A DNA stretch of 64,000 nucleotides, taken from NCBI RefSeq assembly GCF_000427965.1, contig NZ_ATZA01000004.1:120079-184078 (forward strand), given 5' to 3'. The translations under genes were made by a program, and so were the position numbers. A model generated the notes under the pieces. That model was not told where the DNA came from. It saw only the letters and a list, made by a program, of their open reading frames with translations, and searched no databases. Source of the stretch: Olivibacter sitiensis DSM 17696 (GTDB lineage: Bacteria; Bacteroidota; Bacteroidia; Sphingobacteriales; Sphingobacteriaceae). Positions 19,849-29,616 of this stretch are shown here, piece by piece; the first letter of the stretch is position 1; each line of letters opens with the position of its first letter.

Positions 19849-22644
19849 ATGAAGAAACTATATTTACTGGATGGGATGGCGCTGATCTATAGGGCGTATT
19901 TTGCCTTGAGCAAAAATCCACGTTTTACCTCTACGGGGTTGAACACATCGGCCATTATGGGCTTTACGAACACCTTATTGGAAGTCATTAAAAACCAACA
20001 GCCCACCCATATTGCCGTCGTATTTGACACCGAGGCACCTACGGCAAGGCATACGGAGTTTGAAGCTTATAAGGCGCAACGCGAAACCATGCCCGAAGAT
20101 TTGGCTGCTGCCATTCCCTATATATTCAAGCTGATAGAAGGATTCAACATACCTATTATCACCAAGGATGGCTACGAAGCCGACGACATCATCGGCACGC
20201 TGGCCAAAGAGGCCGAAAACAAAGGCTACGAAGTGTTCTGCATGACCCCGGACAAGGATTTTGCACAACTGGTTTCCGATCGTATCAAGATCTACAAACC
20301 GGCACGTATGGGTAACGGCGCCGAGATACTGGGCGTCAAGGAAGTATTGGAAAAGTGGGAGATCCAACGCGTGGAACAGGTTATCGACATATTGGGACTA
20401 TGGGGCGATGCGGTGGATAATATCCCTGGAGTACCTGGAATTGGAGAAAAGACGGCCAAAAAACTGATTGCGGAGTACGACTCGGTGGAAGGCCTTATAG
20501 CCAATGTGGACAAGCTGAAGGGTAAGCAACAGGAGAATGTGACGATCTTTGCCGAACAGGCGTTGATTTCCAAAAAATTGGCAACTATATTATTAGACGT
20601 TCCTGTAGCACTGGACGAGGACGACCTATTGTTGAAGGAACCGAGCAAAGAACTGCTGGAGCCCCTTTTTGCCGAACTGGAGTTTAGGACATTGGGCAGG
20701 CGTGTCTTTGGCGAGGGCTTTAGCGTACCGGAGGCGAAAGTGGATGCTCATGGGCAAATGGATCTATTTGGACAAGCTCTCACGCCCCCCGCCGAACACA
20801 AATATACGTCTTATGAGGTTCCTCAAGCAGGCAAAAACATAGGCAATACCGCCCATGAATATATACTGGTGCAGACCGAGCAACAAATAGAAGAATTGTT
20901 GTTGCTATTACGGAGTCAAAATAAAATCTGCTTCGATACGGAAACGACCGGCATGGATGCCAATGACGTCGATTTGGTAGGTCTCAGTTTTTCCGTGCAG
21001 GCAGGCAAGGCCTATTATGTGCCGGTGTCCCTGGAAAGACAGGCCTGCAGCGACATATTGATGCATTTCAAGGTCATATTGGAAGATCCCAATATTGCCA
21101 AGATAGGCCAAAACCTCAAATACGATATTTTGGTTTTGAGCTGGTACGGCATACGTGTCCAGGGCCAATTGTTCGATACCATGTTGGCCCACTACCTCAT
21201 CGATCCGGAAACGAGGCATGGCATGGACGTATTGTCCGAAAATTACCTGGGCTATACTCCTGTTTCCATCACCGAACTCATCGGGCCGAAAGGAAAAGGA
21301 CAAAAGAATATGGCCGATGTGGACCCTGCCTTGGTAAGCGACTACGCCGCTGAGGATGCCGACATCACGTTGCAGCTCTATGAGGTGTTTGACCCTATGC
21401 TGAAAGAAGTAAATGCTCGGGAGCTGGCGACCAATGTGGAATTTCCGCTAGTCTATGTCCTGGCCGATATGGAACGAGAGGGTGTTCGCATAGACGTGCC
21501 CGCTTTGCAAGAATTTTCCATCGAAATAGAACGGGACGTGCTCGTTTTGGAAAAGACTATCTACGACAAGGCGGGTGTGCACTTCAATATCGCATCACCC
21601 AAGCAGTTGGGCGAAGTACTTTTCGACAAATTGCAACTAGATGCCAAAGCCAAAAAGACTAAAACAGGGCAATACCAGACGGGCGAAGATGTCTTGCTGG
21701 CTTTGGCCCACAAAAGCGATATCGTACGGGATATACTGGATTTCAGGCAGCTGCAAAAACTCAAGTCTACCTACGTAGACGCGCTACCCAAGCTGATCAA
21801 CAACAGGACCGGCAGGGTGCATACGTCCTATAATCAGGCCGTGGCCGCCACGGGCAGGTTGAGTTCCAATAATCCCAATCTACAAAACATCCCCATACGC
21901 ACGGAAAGGGGGCGCGAAGTGCGCAAGGCATTCATCGCTCGCGACGAGGACCACGTGATTTTATCTGCCGACTATTCGCAAATAGAACTTCGCCTCATTG
22001 CCGAGATGAGCCAAGACAAGCACATGCTGGAAGCATTTGACGCCAACCTGGATATTCACCGTGCTACGGCTGCAAGGGTATATGGCCTTGCGTTAGAAAA
22101 TGTCACTCCCGAACAGCGCCGCAACGCCAAGGCCGTCAACTTTGGCATCATCTACGGACAGTCTGCCTTTGGTCTATCACAGACCCTGGGCATAGCGCGT
22201 ACGGAAGCAAAGGCCATCATAGACGAATACTACCTACAATATGCTGGCATTAAGGACTACATGGAAAAAACCATCGCCTTTGCCAAGGAGCATGGCTATG
22301 TACAAACATTAATGGGCCGTAGGCGTTACCTTAGGGATATCAATTCGGCCAATGCCACGGTGAGGGGCTTTGCAGAGCGCAACGCCATCAATGCCCCTAT
22401 TCAAGGCTCGGCGGCAGACCTTATCAAAATAGCTATGATCAATATCCATAGAGATATACTGACACAGGGACTCCAGGGGAAAATGACCATGCAAGTGCAC
22501 GATGAACTGGTATTTGACGTGCCTAAGGCAGAAGTGGAAAGCTTCAGACAACTTATCGAGCATCGCATGAAAACAGCCCTTAAGCTTCAGGTCCCCATTG
22601 TGGTAGAGATTGGAGAAGGCAAAAATTGGTTGGAAGCGCACTGA
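19849..22644 (+). CDS. polA: DNA polymerase I
   Basis: 931 residues, full-length three-domain enzyme for Okazaki fragment processing and repair synthesis. The 5' nuclease domain (about 1-290) starts LYLLDGMALIYRAYFAL and includes GYEADDIIGTLA and DIPGVPG-type helix-hairpin-helix residues. The 3'-5' exonuclease (about 340-540) keeps its acidic residues in CFDTETTGMDAND, KIGQNLKYDI and YAAEDADIT, so proofreading should be active. The polymerase domain has motif A ADYSQIELRLIAEMS, the O-helix RRNAKAVNFGIIYGQSAFG and motif C MQVHDELVFDV. Monocistronic. Confidence 0.97.
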   Translation: MKKLYLLDGMALIYRAYFALSKNPRFTSTGLNTSAIMGFTNTLLEVIKNQQPTHIAVVFDTEAPTARHTEFEAYKAQRETMPEDLAAAIPYIFKLIEGFNIPIITKDGYEADDIIGTLAKEAENKGYEVFCMTPDKDFAQLVSDRIKIYKPARMGNGAEILGVKEVLEKWEIQRVEQVIDILGLWGDAVDNIPGVPGIGEKTAKKLIAEYDSVEGLIANVDKLKGKQQENVTIFAEQALISKKLATILLDVPVALDEDDLLLKEPSKELLEPLFAELEFRTLGRRVFGEGFSVPEAKVDAHGQMDLFGQALTPPAEHKYTSYEVPQAGKNIGNTAHEYILVQTEQQIEELLLLLRSQNKICFDTETTGMDANDVDLVGLSFSVQAGKAYYVPVSLERQACSDILMHFKVILEDPNIAKIGQNLKYDILVLSWYGIRVQGQLFDTMLAHYLIDPETRHGMDVLSENYLGYTPVSITELIGPKGKGQKNMADVDPALVSDYAAEDADITLQLYEVFDPMLKEVNARELATNVEFPLVYVLADMEREGVRIDVPALQEFSIEIERDVLVLEKTIYDKAGVHFNIASPKQLGEVLFDKLQLDAKAKKTKTGQYQTGEDVLLALAHKSDIVRDILDFRQLQKLKSTYVDALPKLINNRTGRVHTSYNQAVAATGRLSSNNPNLQNIPIRTERGREVRKAFIARDEDHVILSADYSQIELRLIAEMSQDKHMLEAFDANLDIHRATAARVYGLALENVTPEQRRNAKAVNFGIIYGQSAFGLSQTLGIARTEAKAIIDEYYLQYAGIKDYMEKTIAFAKEHGYVQTLMGRRRYLRDINSANATVRGFAERNAINAPIQGSAADLIKIAMINIHRDILTQGLQGKMTMQVHDELVFDVPKAEVESFRQLIEHRMKTALKLQVPIVVEIGEGKNWLEAH

Positions 22645-22772
22645 GTTACTTAATGAAGCGAATTTCAGGCATATATCGGGATGCGTTGTTGGGTATAAGA
22701 TGCCGTATTGAAGGCCCCCTGAATGGATTCGTCGCGCCGTGACAATGGAAAGTGAAAATCAAAAAAGCAAAA

Positions 22773-23930
22773 ATGACACGTTGGTTCATCATCATAATCT
22801 CCATAAATTTATTTGCGGTCACCTTCGACTTGTCTGCGCAACAGGCAGACAGTAGTACTATCTCTCAAGTTTCATCAAAGAGCACTTATTATGAGCGTTC
22901 AGATGACGGCATGATCCATTTTTACTATGACGATGGCTACTACCTTGTAGACAAAGACTGTGAATATTTCGCTTTTGAACGCATCGGCAATTACCGCTCG
23001 AAAGTAGGTTTTATAGGCCCATTTGCCGACTATGACCAAGATGGCAGGCTTATTTTGGAGGGCCAATATGTCAACGGACAGAAAGACAGCCTTTTTACCG
23101 CCTATTTTGCCAATGGGGTTATTCAATGGCAGGCATCCTTTGAGAACAATGAACCTAGGGGACTTTGGCGTTTCAATTACCCTGATGGCAAGCCCTTAAT
23201 GGAACTGTTGTATGGTGAAAACGATGTGAAGCTAAAAAATTTCTGGGACGAGAGAGGACGTCAGCGCGTCACAAATGGCAATGGCAAATATGACTTTGCT
23301 ACTAAGGTAAGAGGCTTCAACGAATATGGATATCAATACATAGAATATAAGGGCAGTGTTCAAAACGGGATCCCAAAGGGCATGTGGACCATCAACTATG
23401 TCTTTGCCGATGGCTCCCGTAGCGAGGCTGCGTACGAATATTACGATAGCAAGCAAAATTTGCGCTATGGCTACGATCTATGGGAAGACGAAAGGTATGG
23501 CACTTCAAGAATTCAAGTGGGGCCACAGGTCTATATCGGTAGGGCCGATGCAATGATGGCAAAAGATTGCTCCGTAGACGAACATGAGGACTTTCCCCTT
23601 TTCATTGCTCTTAGACTTGAAAAAGCATTATCCAGGTTCGACTTTTCCCAATATGGTATACAGGATATCACCGTGGATTTGGACGTCAAGAAACAAGGCG
23701 AGGCGGACAATGTTGAAGTCGTACAAGGATATGAAAATATCGATGAAGTGCGCGGTTTGTTAGAAAGGATTTTGATAGGTATCCCTTACTGGATACCTTC
23801 CTTTGACACGGATCAAGAAGTATTCATAGATGATCAGTTAAAAATCCATCTTCAAATAACACCTAGAATACCCCCTGAAATGGGCATTGTCATAAATGGT
23901 ATCAAGATAGAGAGAGAAAAGGGAAATTAA
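22773..23930 (+). CDS. Secreted MORN-repeat protein with TonB-like C-terminal domain
   Basis: 385 residues from this ATG; a GTG seven codons upstream in the same frame is an alternative. An N-terminal hydrophobic segment ending at LSAQQ is a probable signal peptide. The middle contains MORN/YwqK-like repeats, e.g. YDQDGRLILEGQYVNGQKDS and WRFNYPDGKPLMELLYGEND. The last ~110 residues (YGIQDITVDLDVKKQGEAD to IHLQITPRIPP) resemble the TonB C-terminal fold used in many Bacteroidota periplasmic proteins; this is by pattern only. Function unknown; a peptidoglycan- or envelope-associated scaffold is one possibility. No operon partner. Confidence 0.65.
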   Translation: MTRWFIIIISINLFAVTFDLSAQQADSSTISQVSSKSTYYERSDDGMIHFYYDDGYYLVDKDCEYFAFERIGNYRSKVGFIGPFADYDQDGRLILEGQYVNGQKDSLFTAYFANGVIQWQASFENNEPRGLWRFNYPDGKPLMELLYGENDVKLKNFWDERGRQRVTNGNGKYDFATKVRGFNEYGYQYIEYKGSVQNGIPKGMWTINYVFADGSRSEAAYEYYDSKQNLRYGYDLWEDERYGTSRIQVGPQVYIGRADAMMAKDCSVDEHEDFPLFIALRLEKALSRFDFSQYGIQDITVDLDVKKQGEADNVEVVQGYENIDEVRGLLERILIGIPYWIPSFDTDQEVFIDDQLKIHLQITPRIPPEMGIVINGIKIEREKGN

Positions 23931-23974
23931 ACTGGATGAGGCAAAATAAATAGCTTGCCAAGGAAAAACCGCCC

Positions 23975-24829
23975 TTATTCCAGGCCTTCAAAGCTATCGC
24001 TCTTAGAAAGATCCCCCGTCTCGTAACCACGTTTGAAAGAGCGTACCCGCTGTTCTGAAGTACCATGCGTGAAAGACTCTGGAACCACGTATCCTTGAGC
24101 CTGCTTTTGCAAAGCATCATCTCCCACCGCACTAGCCGCTCGAAGGGCCGAGGCCATATCTCCACTCTCTATCATATCCTCTGTCTGATCGGCATAGCGC
24201 ACCCACATACCGGCTAGAAAATCGGCCTGCAGCTCCAAAGCGACAGATACTTTATTGTATTCACTCTCACTTAGCTGCTGACGCAAGCGTTGTACCTTGG
24301 CCATGGTGCCATTCAGATTTTGTACGTGGTGTCCCACTTCGTGTGCAATAACATAGGCACGGGCGAGATCCCCTTCCGCACCAAACCTGCTGGAGAGCTC
24401 GTCGAAAAAGGCCAAATCAAGGAAGACCCTTTGACTTGGAGGGCAGTAGAAAGGCCCCATAGCAGCCGAGCCAAGACCACATCCTTCCGTATTGGTTTGC
24501 TCCCTAAAGAGCCTTAATACAGGCTTTTGATATTCTTGCCCTTCTTGAGCAAAATATCCCGTCCAGTACTTGTCTGTGCTTGTCAATACCACATTGACAA
24601 ATTCCACCATTTCCTTTTCCTCAGGAGTTTCCTCAATGGAATCAGTGCCGGTAGAAATTTGCTGATTTTGCAGCTGCTGTAATACCTCTTGTGGATCGCC
24701 TCCTAGGAACGTAACTATTAGGGCAATTACAATAGCTCCTAAACCACCACCAATGGCTATGCCCTTTCCACCGGAGGCACCGCGCCTATCTTCTATATTA
24801 CCTTCGGTAGGTTTTCCTTTCCATTTCAT
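23975..24829 (-). CDS. Neutral zinc metallopeptidase (YpfJ family)
   Basis: 284 residues from the ATG giving MKWKGKPTEGNIEDRRG, the conserved start of the family; upstream in-frame codons overlap a terminator. A single membrane helix (about 20-45: GKGIAIGGGLGAIVIALIVTFLGG) anchors it, with the peptidase domain probably outside the cytoplasm. Zinc motif HEVGHH lies in AYVIAHEVGHHVQNLNG, and LELQADFLAGMW provides the downstream conserved E/D ligand region. C-terminal GTSEQRVRSFKRGYETGD is family-typical. Physiological substrate unknown. Confidence 0.9.
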   Translation of the reverse strand: MKWKGKPTEGNIEDRRGASGGKGIAIGGGLGAIVIALIVTFLGGDPQEVLQQLQNQQISTGTDSIEETPEEKEMVEFVNVVLTSTDKYWTGYFAQEGQEYQKPVLRLFREQTNTEGCGLGSAAMGPFYCPPSQRVFLDLAFFDELSSRFGAEGDLARAYVIAHEVGHHVQNLNGTMAKVQRLRQQLSESEYNKVSVALELQADFLAGMWVRYADQTEDMIESGDMASALRAASAVGDDALQKQAQGYVVPESFTHGTSEQRVRSFKRGYETGDLSKSDSFEGLE

Positions 24830-24843
24830 TTTCCAAATTCGAT

Positions 24844-24871
24844 AAAAAACAAAAACCTCCATAATGGAGGT
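24844..24871 (-). terminator. Terminator after the DUF3276 gene
   Basis: On the minus strand, stem ACCTCCAT / ATGGAGGT with a one-base centre runs into TTTTTGTTTTTT, about 55 bases after the DUF3276 stop and just before the zinc peptidase start. Confidence 0.85.
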
Positions 24872-24926
24872 CTATAAAATGACTTTAATAATGAGTCTTA
24901 TTTCACTGACGATATCCTAAAATCAA

Positions 24927-25280
24927 TTAATAAGAGAAATCTTCATCCTTGCTGTCGGAGTAACCGTTTTCACTATATTCATAACGCTTCTCAACAACTT
25001 CTTGATGCGCTTTAATATATTCTACCGTTTCGCTTAGACCTTCTGAAAACTTTTCGAAATCCTCTTTATAAAGGAAAATTTTGTGCTTAATGAAAGAGCC
25101 ATCTTCTACTCTTTTCTTACTTTCCGTGATCGTTACGTAATAGTCATTGGACCTTGTCGCTTTAACGTCGAAAAAATAAGTCCGTTTTCCAGCCCTTATT
25201 TTTTTTGAAAATACCTCTTCTCTCTCTTTGTCAAAATCTCCCATTTCTACATCCTTGAGTTTAAGTTTTTGATTCGGCAT
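24927..25280 (-). CDS. PUR-alpha-like nucleic-acid-binding protein, DUF3276
   Basis: 117 residues. The core RAGKRTYFFDVKATRSNDYY and VTITESKKRVEDGSFIKHKI followed by FLYKEDFEKFSEGL is the PUR repeat typical of Bacteroidota and spirochaetes. Purα proteins bind single-stranded purine-rich DNA and RNA; a role in nucleic-acid binding is known for the family, but no specific target is known here. The C terminus is a short acidic tail (YSDSKDEDFSY). Strong terminator downstream and no operon partner, which fits a highly expressed small housekeeping protein. Confidence 0.85.
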   Translation of the reverse strand: MPNQKLKLKDVEMGDFDKEREEVFSKKIRAGKRTYFFDVKATRSNDYYVTITESKKRVEDGSFIKHKIFLYKEDFEKFSEGLSETVEYIKAHQEVVEKRYEYSENGYSDSKDEDFSY

Positions 25281-25410
25281 AAATATAATGTATTATTTCT
25301 TAATAGTGCAAGAAAAAACTTTTTTTGTTGTGATTGTTATAAGGAATGCCAGAAATTAGCAAAGACGAGCAAAGAGCTAAGACGCTGCTTATAAGATCGT
25401 TACAAATACA

Positions 25411-25614
25411 CTATTTATCACATAATCTATCATATTCTATCTCCTCATTGATGCGGGTTTTCACCATGTCGTCCTCTTCAAAAAATTGCGGCATCTGAGT
25501 AAATTGATTTACAATTTGCCTCACCTTTCTGGTAAATGATTCTAGATCACTCCCTTCTTGTTGAATACTCACCTCACAGTTGCCAACTGTTAGTGTCACT
25601 TGCAATCTTCTCAT
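25411..25614 (-). CDS. Small hypothetical protein, 67 residues
   Basis: I do not recognise it. The product has alternating hydrophobic residues at the start (LQVTLTVGNCEVSI), suggesting a beta-hairpin, then a helical stretch (LESFTRKVRQIVNQF) and an acidic end. What supports a real gene is a textbook Shine-Dalgarno AGGAGG at the right distance from the ATG, which is uncommon in this phylum. No membrane segment. Function unknown. Confidence 0.5.
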   Translation of the reverse strand: MRRLQVTLTVGNCEVSIQQEGSDLESFTRKVRQIVNQFTQMPQFFEEDDMVKTRINEEIEYDRLCDK

Positions 25615-25618
25615 AGTT

Positions 25619-25624
25619 CCTCCT
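25619..25624 (-). promoter_or_regulatory. Strong Shine-Dalgarno before the 67-residue gene
   Basis: AGGAGG on the minus strand, four bases from the ATG. Such a full match is rare among the genes of this window. Confidence 0.6.
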
Positions 25625-25698
25625 AATAGTAGTGTTATCAGGATGCAAGTTCACAAACAAATATTAACTGGCTATTAGCTAGTTGTAAAATATCGGTT

Positions 25699-25766
25699 AA
25701 AAAAAAGGAAACTTTACCAAGTTTGCATGCGCTGTGGCCTTGCGCGCAACTTTGGTAAAGTTTCCA
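25699..25766 (-). terminator. Terminator of acnB
   Basis: On the minus strand, long stem GGAAACTTTACCAA / TTGGTAAAGTTTCC with a GC-rich imperfect upper part, followed by a run of eight T. It begins 24 bases after the acnB stop. Confidence 0.9.
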
Positions 25767-25789
25767 GAAGAGTTATTTCGGCGGCTCTA

Positions 25790-28561
25790 CTAATGCACCA
25801 ACTGCTTATTGGAAGGAACAAACTTCGTCAGGTTGATTCCTTCCACTGCTGCCTCGTATTCCTCCAAATTAGGAATTCTTCCAAGTATTGCAGATAGCAC
25901 TACGACCGGGGTAGAAGCGAGCAGGGACTCTCCCTTTTTCCGCTCGGAATCTTCAACAACTCTTCCTTGGAAAAGTCGGGTCGACGTAGCGAGTACGGTA
26001 TCTCCCCTGGCTGCTTTTTCCTGATTACCCATGCAAAGGTTACAACCAGGACGCTCCAGGTACATCATGTTCTCGTATTCTGTACGTGCTTGACTCTTGG
26101 GAAAGAGATCATCAAACTCAAAACCGGAATATTTCTCCAACAATTCCCAATCCCCTTCTTCTTTCAGTTCATCAATGATGTTATAAGTTGGAGCGGCAAC
26201 CACCAACGGTGCATGAAACTCAACTTTACCCTGCCGTTTCTCTAAGTTTCTGAGCATTTGAGAAACAATTTTCAAATCTCCCTTGTGAACCATACAAGAA
26301 CCTACGAAACCAAGGTCCACTTTTTTGTCGCCACCATAGTAGGACAAAGTCCGGATAGTATCGTGCGTGTATCGCTTAGAAACATCCTTATTGTTCACAT
26401 CAGGATCAGCAATCATCGGCTCATTAATTACATCAAGATCAACGACCACTTCGGCATAATACTTAGCGTTCTCATCTGGTGTAAGAGCTGGTTTTTCCCC
26501 TGATCTAATTTCCTCAATCCTTTTATCAGCTTTATTGATCAAGCCTTGAAGCACCTGCCTCTCGTTATCCATGCCTTTGTCAATCATAATCTGGATTCTA
26601 CCTTTCGCAATCTCCAGTGATTCGATCAACGTATCATCCTGAGAAATACAGATGGACGCTTTTGCTTTCATTTCTGCCGTCCAGTCCGTAAATGTGAAAG
26701 CCTGATCTGCGAGAAGGGTTCCGATGTGCACCTCTATAACCCGACCTTGAAAGACATTCTCCCCACCAAACTGTTCAAGCATCTGCGCTTGTGTAGCATG
26801 AACTACGTCGCGGAAATCCATGTACTCTTTCATCTCTCCTTTAAAGGTAACCTTCACTGATTCAGGTATTGGCATGGAAGCTTCCCCCGTAGCCAACGCA
26901 AGGGCAACTGTCCCTGAATCGGCACCAAAAGCCACACCCTTAGACATCCTTGTATGCGAGTCGCCACCGATAATGATTGCCCATTCATCCACCGTAATGT
27001 CGTTAAGAACCTTATGGATAACATCAGTCATGGAGTGATAAACACCCTTCGGGTCACGGGCAGTGATAAGACCGAAGTCGTTCATAAACTTCATCAATTT
27101 TGGAATGTTTGCCTGTGCTTTCTTATCCCATACTGAGGCCGTGTGGCAGCCAGATTGATAAGCGCCATCAACGATTGGTGAAATAACCGTGGCTGCCATA
27201 GACTCCAGTTCCTGAGCAGTCATCAGGCCGGTTGTATCTTGCGATCCCACAATATTAACCTCCACACGCACATCCGAACCGGCGTGCAACACTTTTCCCG
27301 GCGTGGTGCCTACAGCGTTTTTATTGAATATTTTTTCAACTGCCGTAAGGCCTTGTCCCTCAATAGTGATTTCCTTTGATGGAGCAAATACTGGAGGAAT
27401 AGCTATACCGAGAATCTTGGCTGCAACCGTTTGAATCTTTTTACCAAATACAATGGCATAAGAGCCACCGGCTTTGATAAATTCCATTTTCTGAGGAGTA
27501 AGCGACTTAGAGATATCTATCAGCTCTTTGTCCCCATTATATAATTTCTTATTTTTTGTATTGATGGTTAAAACGGTACCCGTAGCTACCGAGTAAACCT
27601 CTTCGAGAACAGGATCGCCATTTTCATCGCGAACAAGTTTGCCTTCTGCATCATGCTTTTTCACCCAGTTTTTCAGGTCAATACCAATGCCGCCGGTAAC
27701 ATCAACGGTGGTAAGGAAAATAGGAGAAATGCCATTTGTGCCACCAACAATTGGCGCAATATTGACGAATGGTACATAGGGGCTAGCTTGTTTGCCAGTC
27801 CACAATGCCACATTGTTTACACCAGACATTCTGGATGAGCCCACGCCCATTGTGCCTTTCTCTGCAATCAACATCACGCTTGCATCAGGATGTTGAGCTT
27901 GTAAAGCTTTGATTTCTTCTTGTGCTTTAGGAGAAATCATACACTTACCGTGAAGTTCACGATCGGAACGCGAGTGGGCTTGATTGCCCGGAGAAAGCAA
28001 GTCAGTTGAAATATCGCCCTCACCGGCAATAAAAGTAACCACTTTAATTTCTTCGGCCACCTCGGGCAGTTTAGTGAAAAACTCGGCCTTTGCATAGCTT
28101 TCAAGAATTTCTTTTGCAATGGCGTTTCCCTTGTCAAATGCCTCTTTTAGACGTGCTATGTCCGCATCGTAAAGAAAGACTTGTGTCTTAAGCACATCTG
28201 CAGCTTCTTTTGCAATGGCCGCATCGCTGCCTAATGCCAAATCAAGCAGTACTTCAATCGAAGGGCCGCCCTTCATGTGCGATAACAACTCAAATGCAAA
28301 AGCAGGTGTAATTTCTTCTACTACAGATTGGCCAAGGATAATTTCTTTTAAGAATTTTGCCTTAACACCTGCAGCTGGAGTAGTTCCGGGCAAGGTGTTG
28401 TAAATAAAAAATTTAAGAGAGTCTTCTCTATAAGGGTTATCAGAATCTTTAAGTTGTGCGATGATTTCGCTTAACAGTTCTGCTCCATCAATTGGTTTTG
28501 GGTGAAGTCCTTGCTGTTTCCGTTCTTCGATTTCTTTGATATAATCTTGATATATACTCAT
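25790..28561 (-). CDS. acnB: Aconitate hydratase B / 2-methylisocitrate dehydratase
   Basis: 923 residues, full length for AcnB. Interconverts citrate and isocitrate with a [4Fe-4S] cluster; AcnB enzymes also dehydrate 2-methylisocitrate. Cluster cysteines are in GFVGSCMVHKGDLK and in the pair RPGCNLCMGNQEKAARG near the C terminus. The N-terminal HEAT-like domain characteristic of AcnB (not AcnA) is present (EIIAQLKDSDNPYREDSLKF). DSHTRMSKGVAFGADSGTVA is the catalytic-domain signature. The window thus encodes three TCA enzymes (icd, acnB, fumC) as separate units rather than one operon. Confidence 0.96.
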   Translation of the reverse strand: MSIYQDYIKEIEERKQQGLHPKPIDGAELLSEIIAQLKDSDNPYREDSLKFFIYNTLPGTTPAAGVKAKFLKEIILGQSVVEEITPAFAFELLSHMKGGPSIEVLLDLALGSDAAIAKEAADVLKTQVFLYDADIARLKEAFDKGNAIAKEILESYAKAEFFTKLPEVAEEIKVVTFIAGEGDISTDLLSPGNQAHSRSDRELHGKCMISPKAQEEIKALQAQHPDASVMLIAEKGTMGVGSSRMSGVNNVALWTGKQASPYVPFVNIAPIVGGTNGISPIFLTTVDVTGGIGIDLKNWVKKHDAEGKLVRDENGDPVLEEVYSVATGTVLTINTKNKKLYNGDKELIDISKSLTPQKMEFIKAGGSYAIVFGKKIQTVAAKILGIAIPPVFAPSKEITIEGQGLTAVEKIFNKNAVGTTPGKVLHAGSDVRVEVNIVGSQDTTGLMTAQELESMAATVISPIVDGAYQSGCHTASVWDKKAQANIPKLMKFMNDFGLITARDPKGVYHSMTDVIHKVLNDITVDEWAIIIGGDSHTRMSKGVAFGADSGTVALALATGEASMPIPESVKVTFKGEMKEYMDFRDVVHATQAQMLEQFGGENVFQGRVIEVHIGTLLADQAFTFTDWTAEMKAKASICISQDDTLIESLEIAKGRIQIMIDKGMDNERQVLQGLINKADKRIEEIRSGEKPALTPDENAKYYAEVVVDLDVINEPMIADPDVNNKDVSKRYTHDTIRTLSYYGGDKKVDLGFVGSCMVHKGDLKIVSQMLRNLEKRQGKVEFHAPLVVAAPTYNIIDELKEEGDWELLEKYSGFEFDDLFPKSQARTEYENMMYLERPGCNLCMGNQEKAARGDTVLATSTRLFQGRVVEDSERKKGESLLASTPVVVLSAILGRIPNLEEYEAAVEGINLTKFVPSNKQLVH

Positions 28562-28887
28562 AATAGTTTTTTGATTTTTAAAGGCAGTTTTTTAACCAAG
28601 TGCCGCCCTGCCACTTTCACTATACCGGCCTGTATAAATTACAATAACGTTTTTCGATCTGTGCGCTCTGACAATGTTTTAATTCAATGCTCCAAGGCTT
28701 AACATATTGGACTTTACTGTTCGATGTATAAAGGGGCACAATGTGTTAAGCTGAGCGCAGGCGAAATTAATAAAAAAAATATTCATTAATGCCTTATGGG
28801 AAAGGGCTTTGTTATTTGGAAATATTCTAAACTGAATATGGATTAATTACAAGAACAGGCATTGATTGCTATCGAAAACACTTCCAT
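28562..28887. other. Gene-free stretch upstream of acnB
   Basis: 326 bases that presumably hold the acnB promoter and leader. I see no convincing TAnnTTTG box, terminator or riboswitch-like structure; only a short AT-rich ATTAAT...ATTAAT repeat near the centre. Confidence 0.4.
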
Positions 28888-29571
28888 TTACAAGGACACA
28901 GTGCCTCCTATTGAAGGGAGATAAAGCCGTAAACCTGCCTTTTCAAACTTGTCTATTGCCTCTTCTTTATCTATTTGGATAGGAGGAAATGTATTATAGT
29001 GGATACCAATAATATTTTGGCAATTGATGAGCTTTGCAGCCTTGATGGCATCGTCTACGTCCATGGTAAAATGCCCTCCTATGGGCAGGAACGCCCAATC
29101 CAAGGCCTCATCCTCTAACAACTTCATCTCAAGCGTAAGCGCCGTATCGCCGGCAAAGTAAATTTTCTTGTCACCACTATGGATGACATAACCTGCTGGC
29201 AGCCCAGCATAGCTTCCATCCGGTGCTCCATTTGTATGCAAGGCGTAGACCATTTTGGCCGTTCCAAACTTGAGCTTCAAAGTTCCTCCAAAATTAAAAG
29301 GATGCAATTTTTCTTGAGGTATCCCTCCTTTATTGGCCCATGCGGAAGTTTCTACAATGGCTGCTACTTCTGCACCACTTTGTTGTTGGATGGCAAACAA
29401 ATCAGCTACATGATCCTCATGCGCATGACTCAAGAATATATAATCTGGATTGAGACTTTCTACATCGATATTATTGGCTTTTTCATTGGGAGTGATAAAA
29501 GGGTCGAACAAAATACTTGCACCTACTAATTCCAGTTCTACCGTGGAATGTCCATAATATGTCGCTTTCAT
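28888..29571 (-). CDS. Metal-dependent hydrolase, UPF0173 (metallo-beta-lactamase fold)
   Basis: 227 residues, family-typical length. Starts MKATYYGHSTVELEL; the metal motif HxHxDH is in FLSHAHEDHVADL (H-A-H-E-D-H), with later ligands in GDTALTLEM and GIHYNTFPPI. The fold cleaves phosphoester or lactone-like bonds, but this subfamily has no assigned substrate. It precedes no obvious partner; YbaB/EbfC lies upstream in the same direction with about 45 bases between, so co-transcription is possible. Confidence 0.9.
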   Translation of the reverse strand: MKATYYGHSTVELELVGASILFDPFITPNEKANNIDVESLNPDYIFLSHAHEDHVADLFAIQQQSGAEVAAIVETSAWANKGGIPQEKLHPFNFGGTLKLKFGTAKMVYALHTNGAPDGSYAGLPAGYVIHSGDKKIYFAGDTALTLEMKLLEDEALDWAFLPIGGHFTMDVDDAIKAAKLINCQNIIGIHYNTFPPIQIDKEEAIDKFEKAGLRLYLPSIGGTVSL

Positions 29572-29616
29572 ATTGAAAAGTAAAAATTAAAAAGTCAAAA
29601 AACTGAATGCTTTCTC

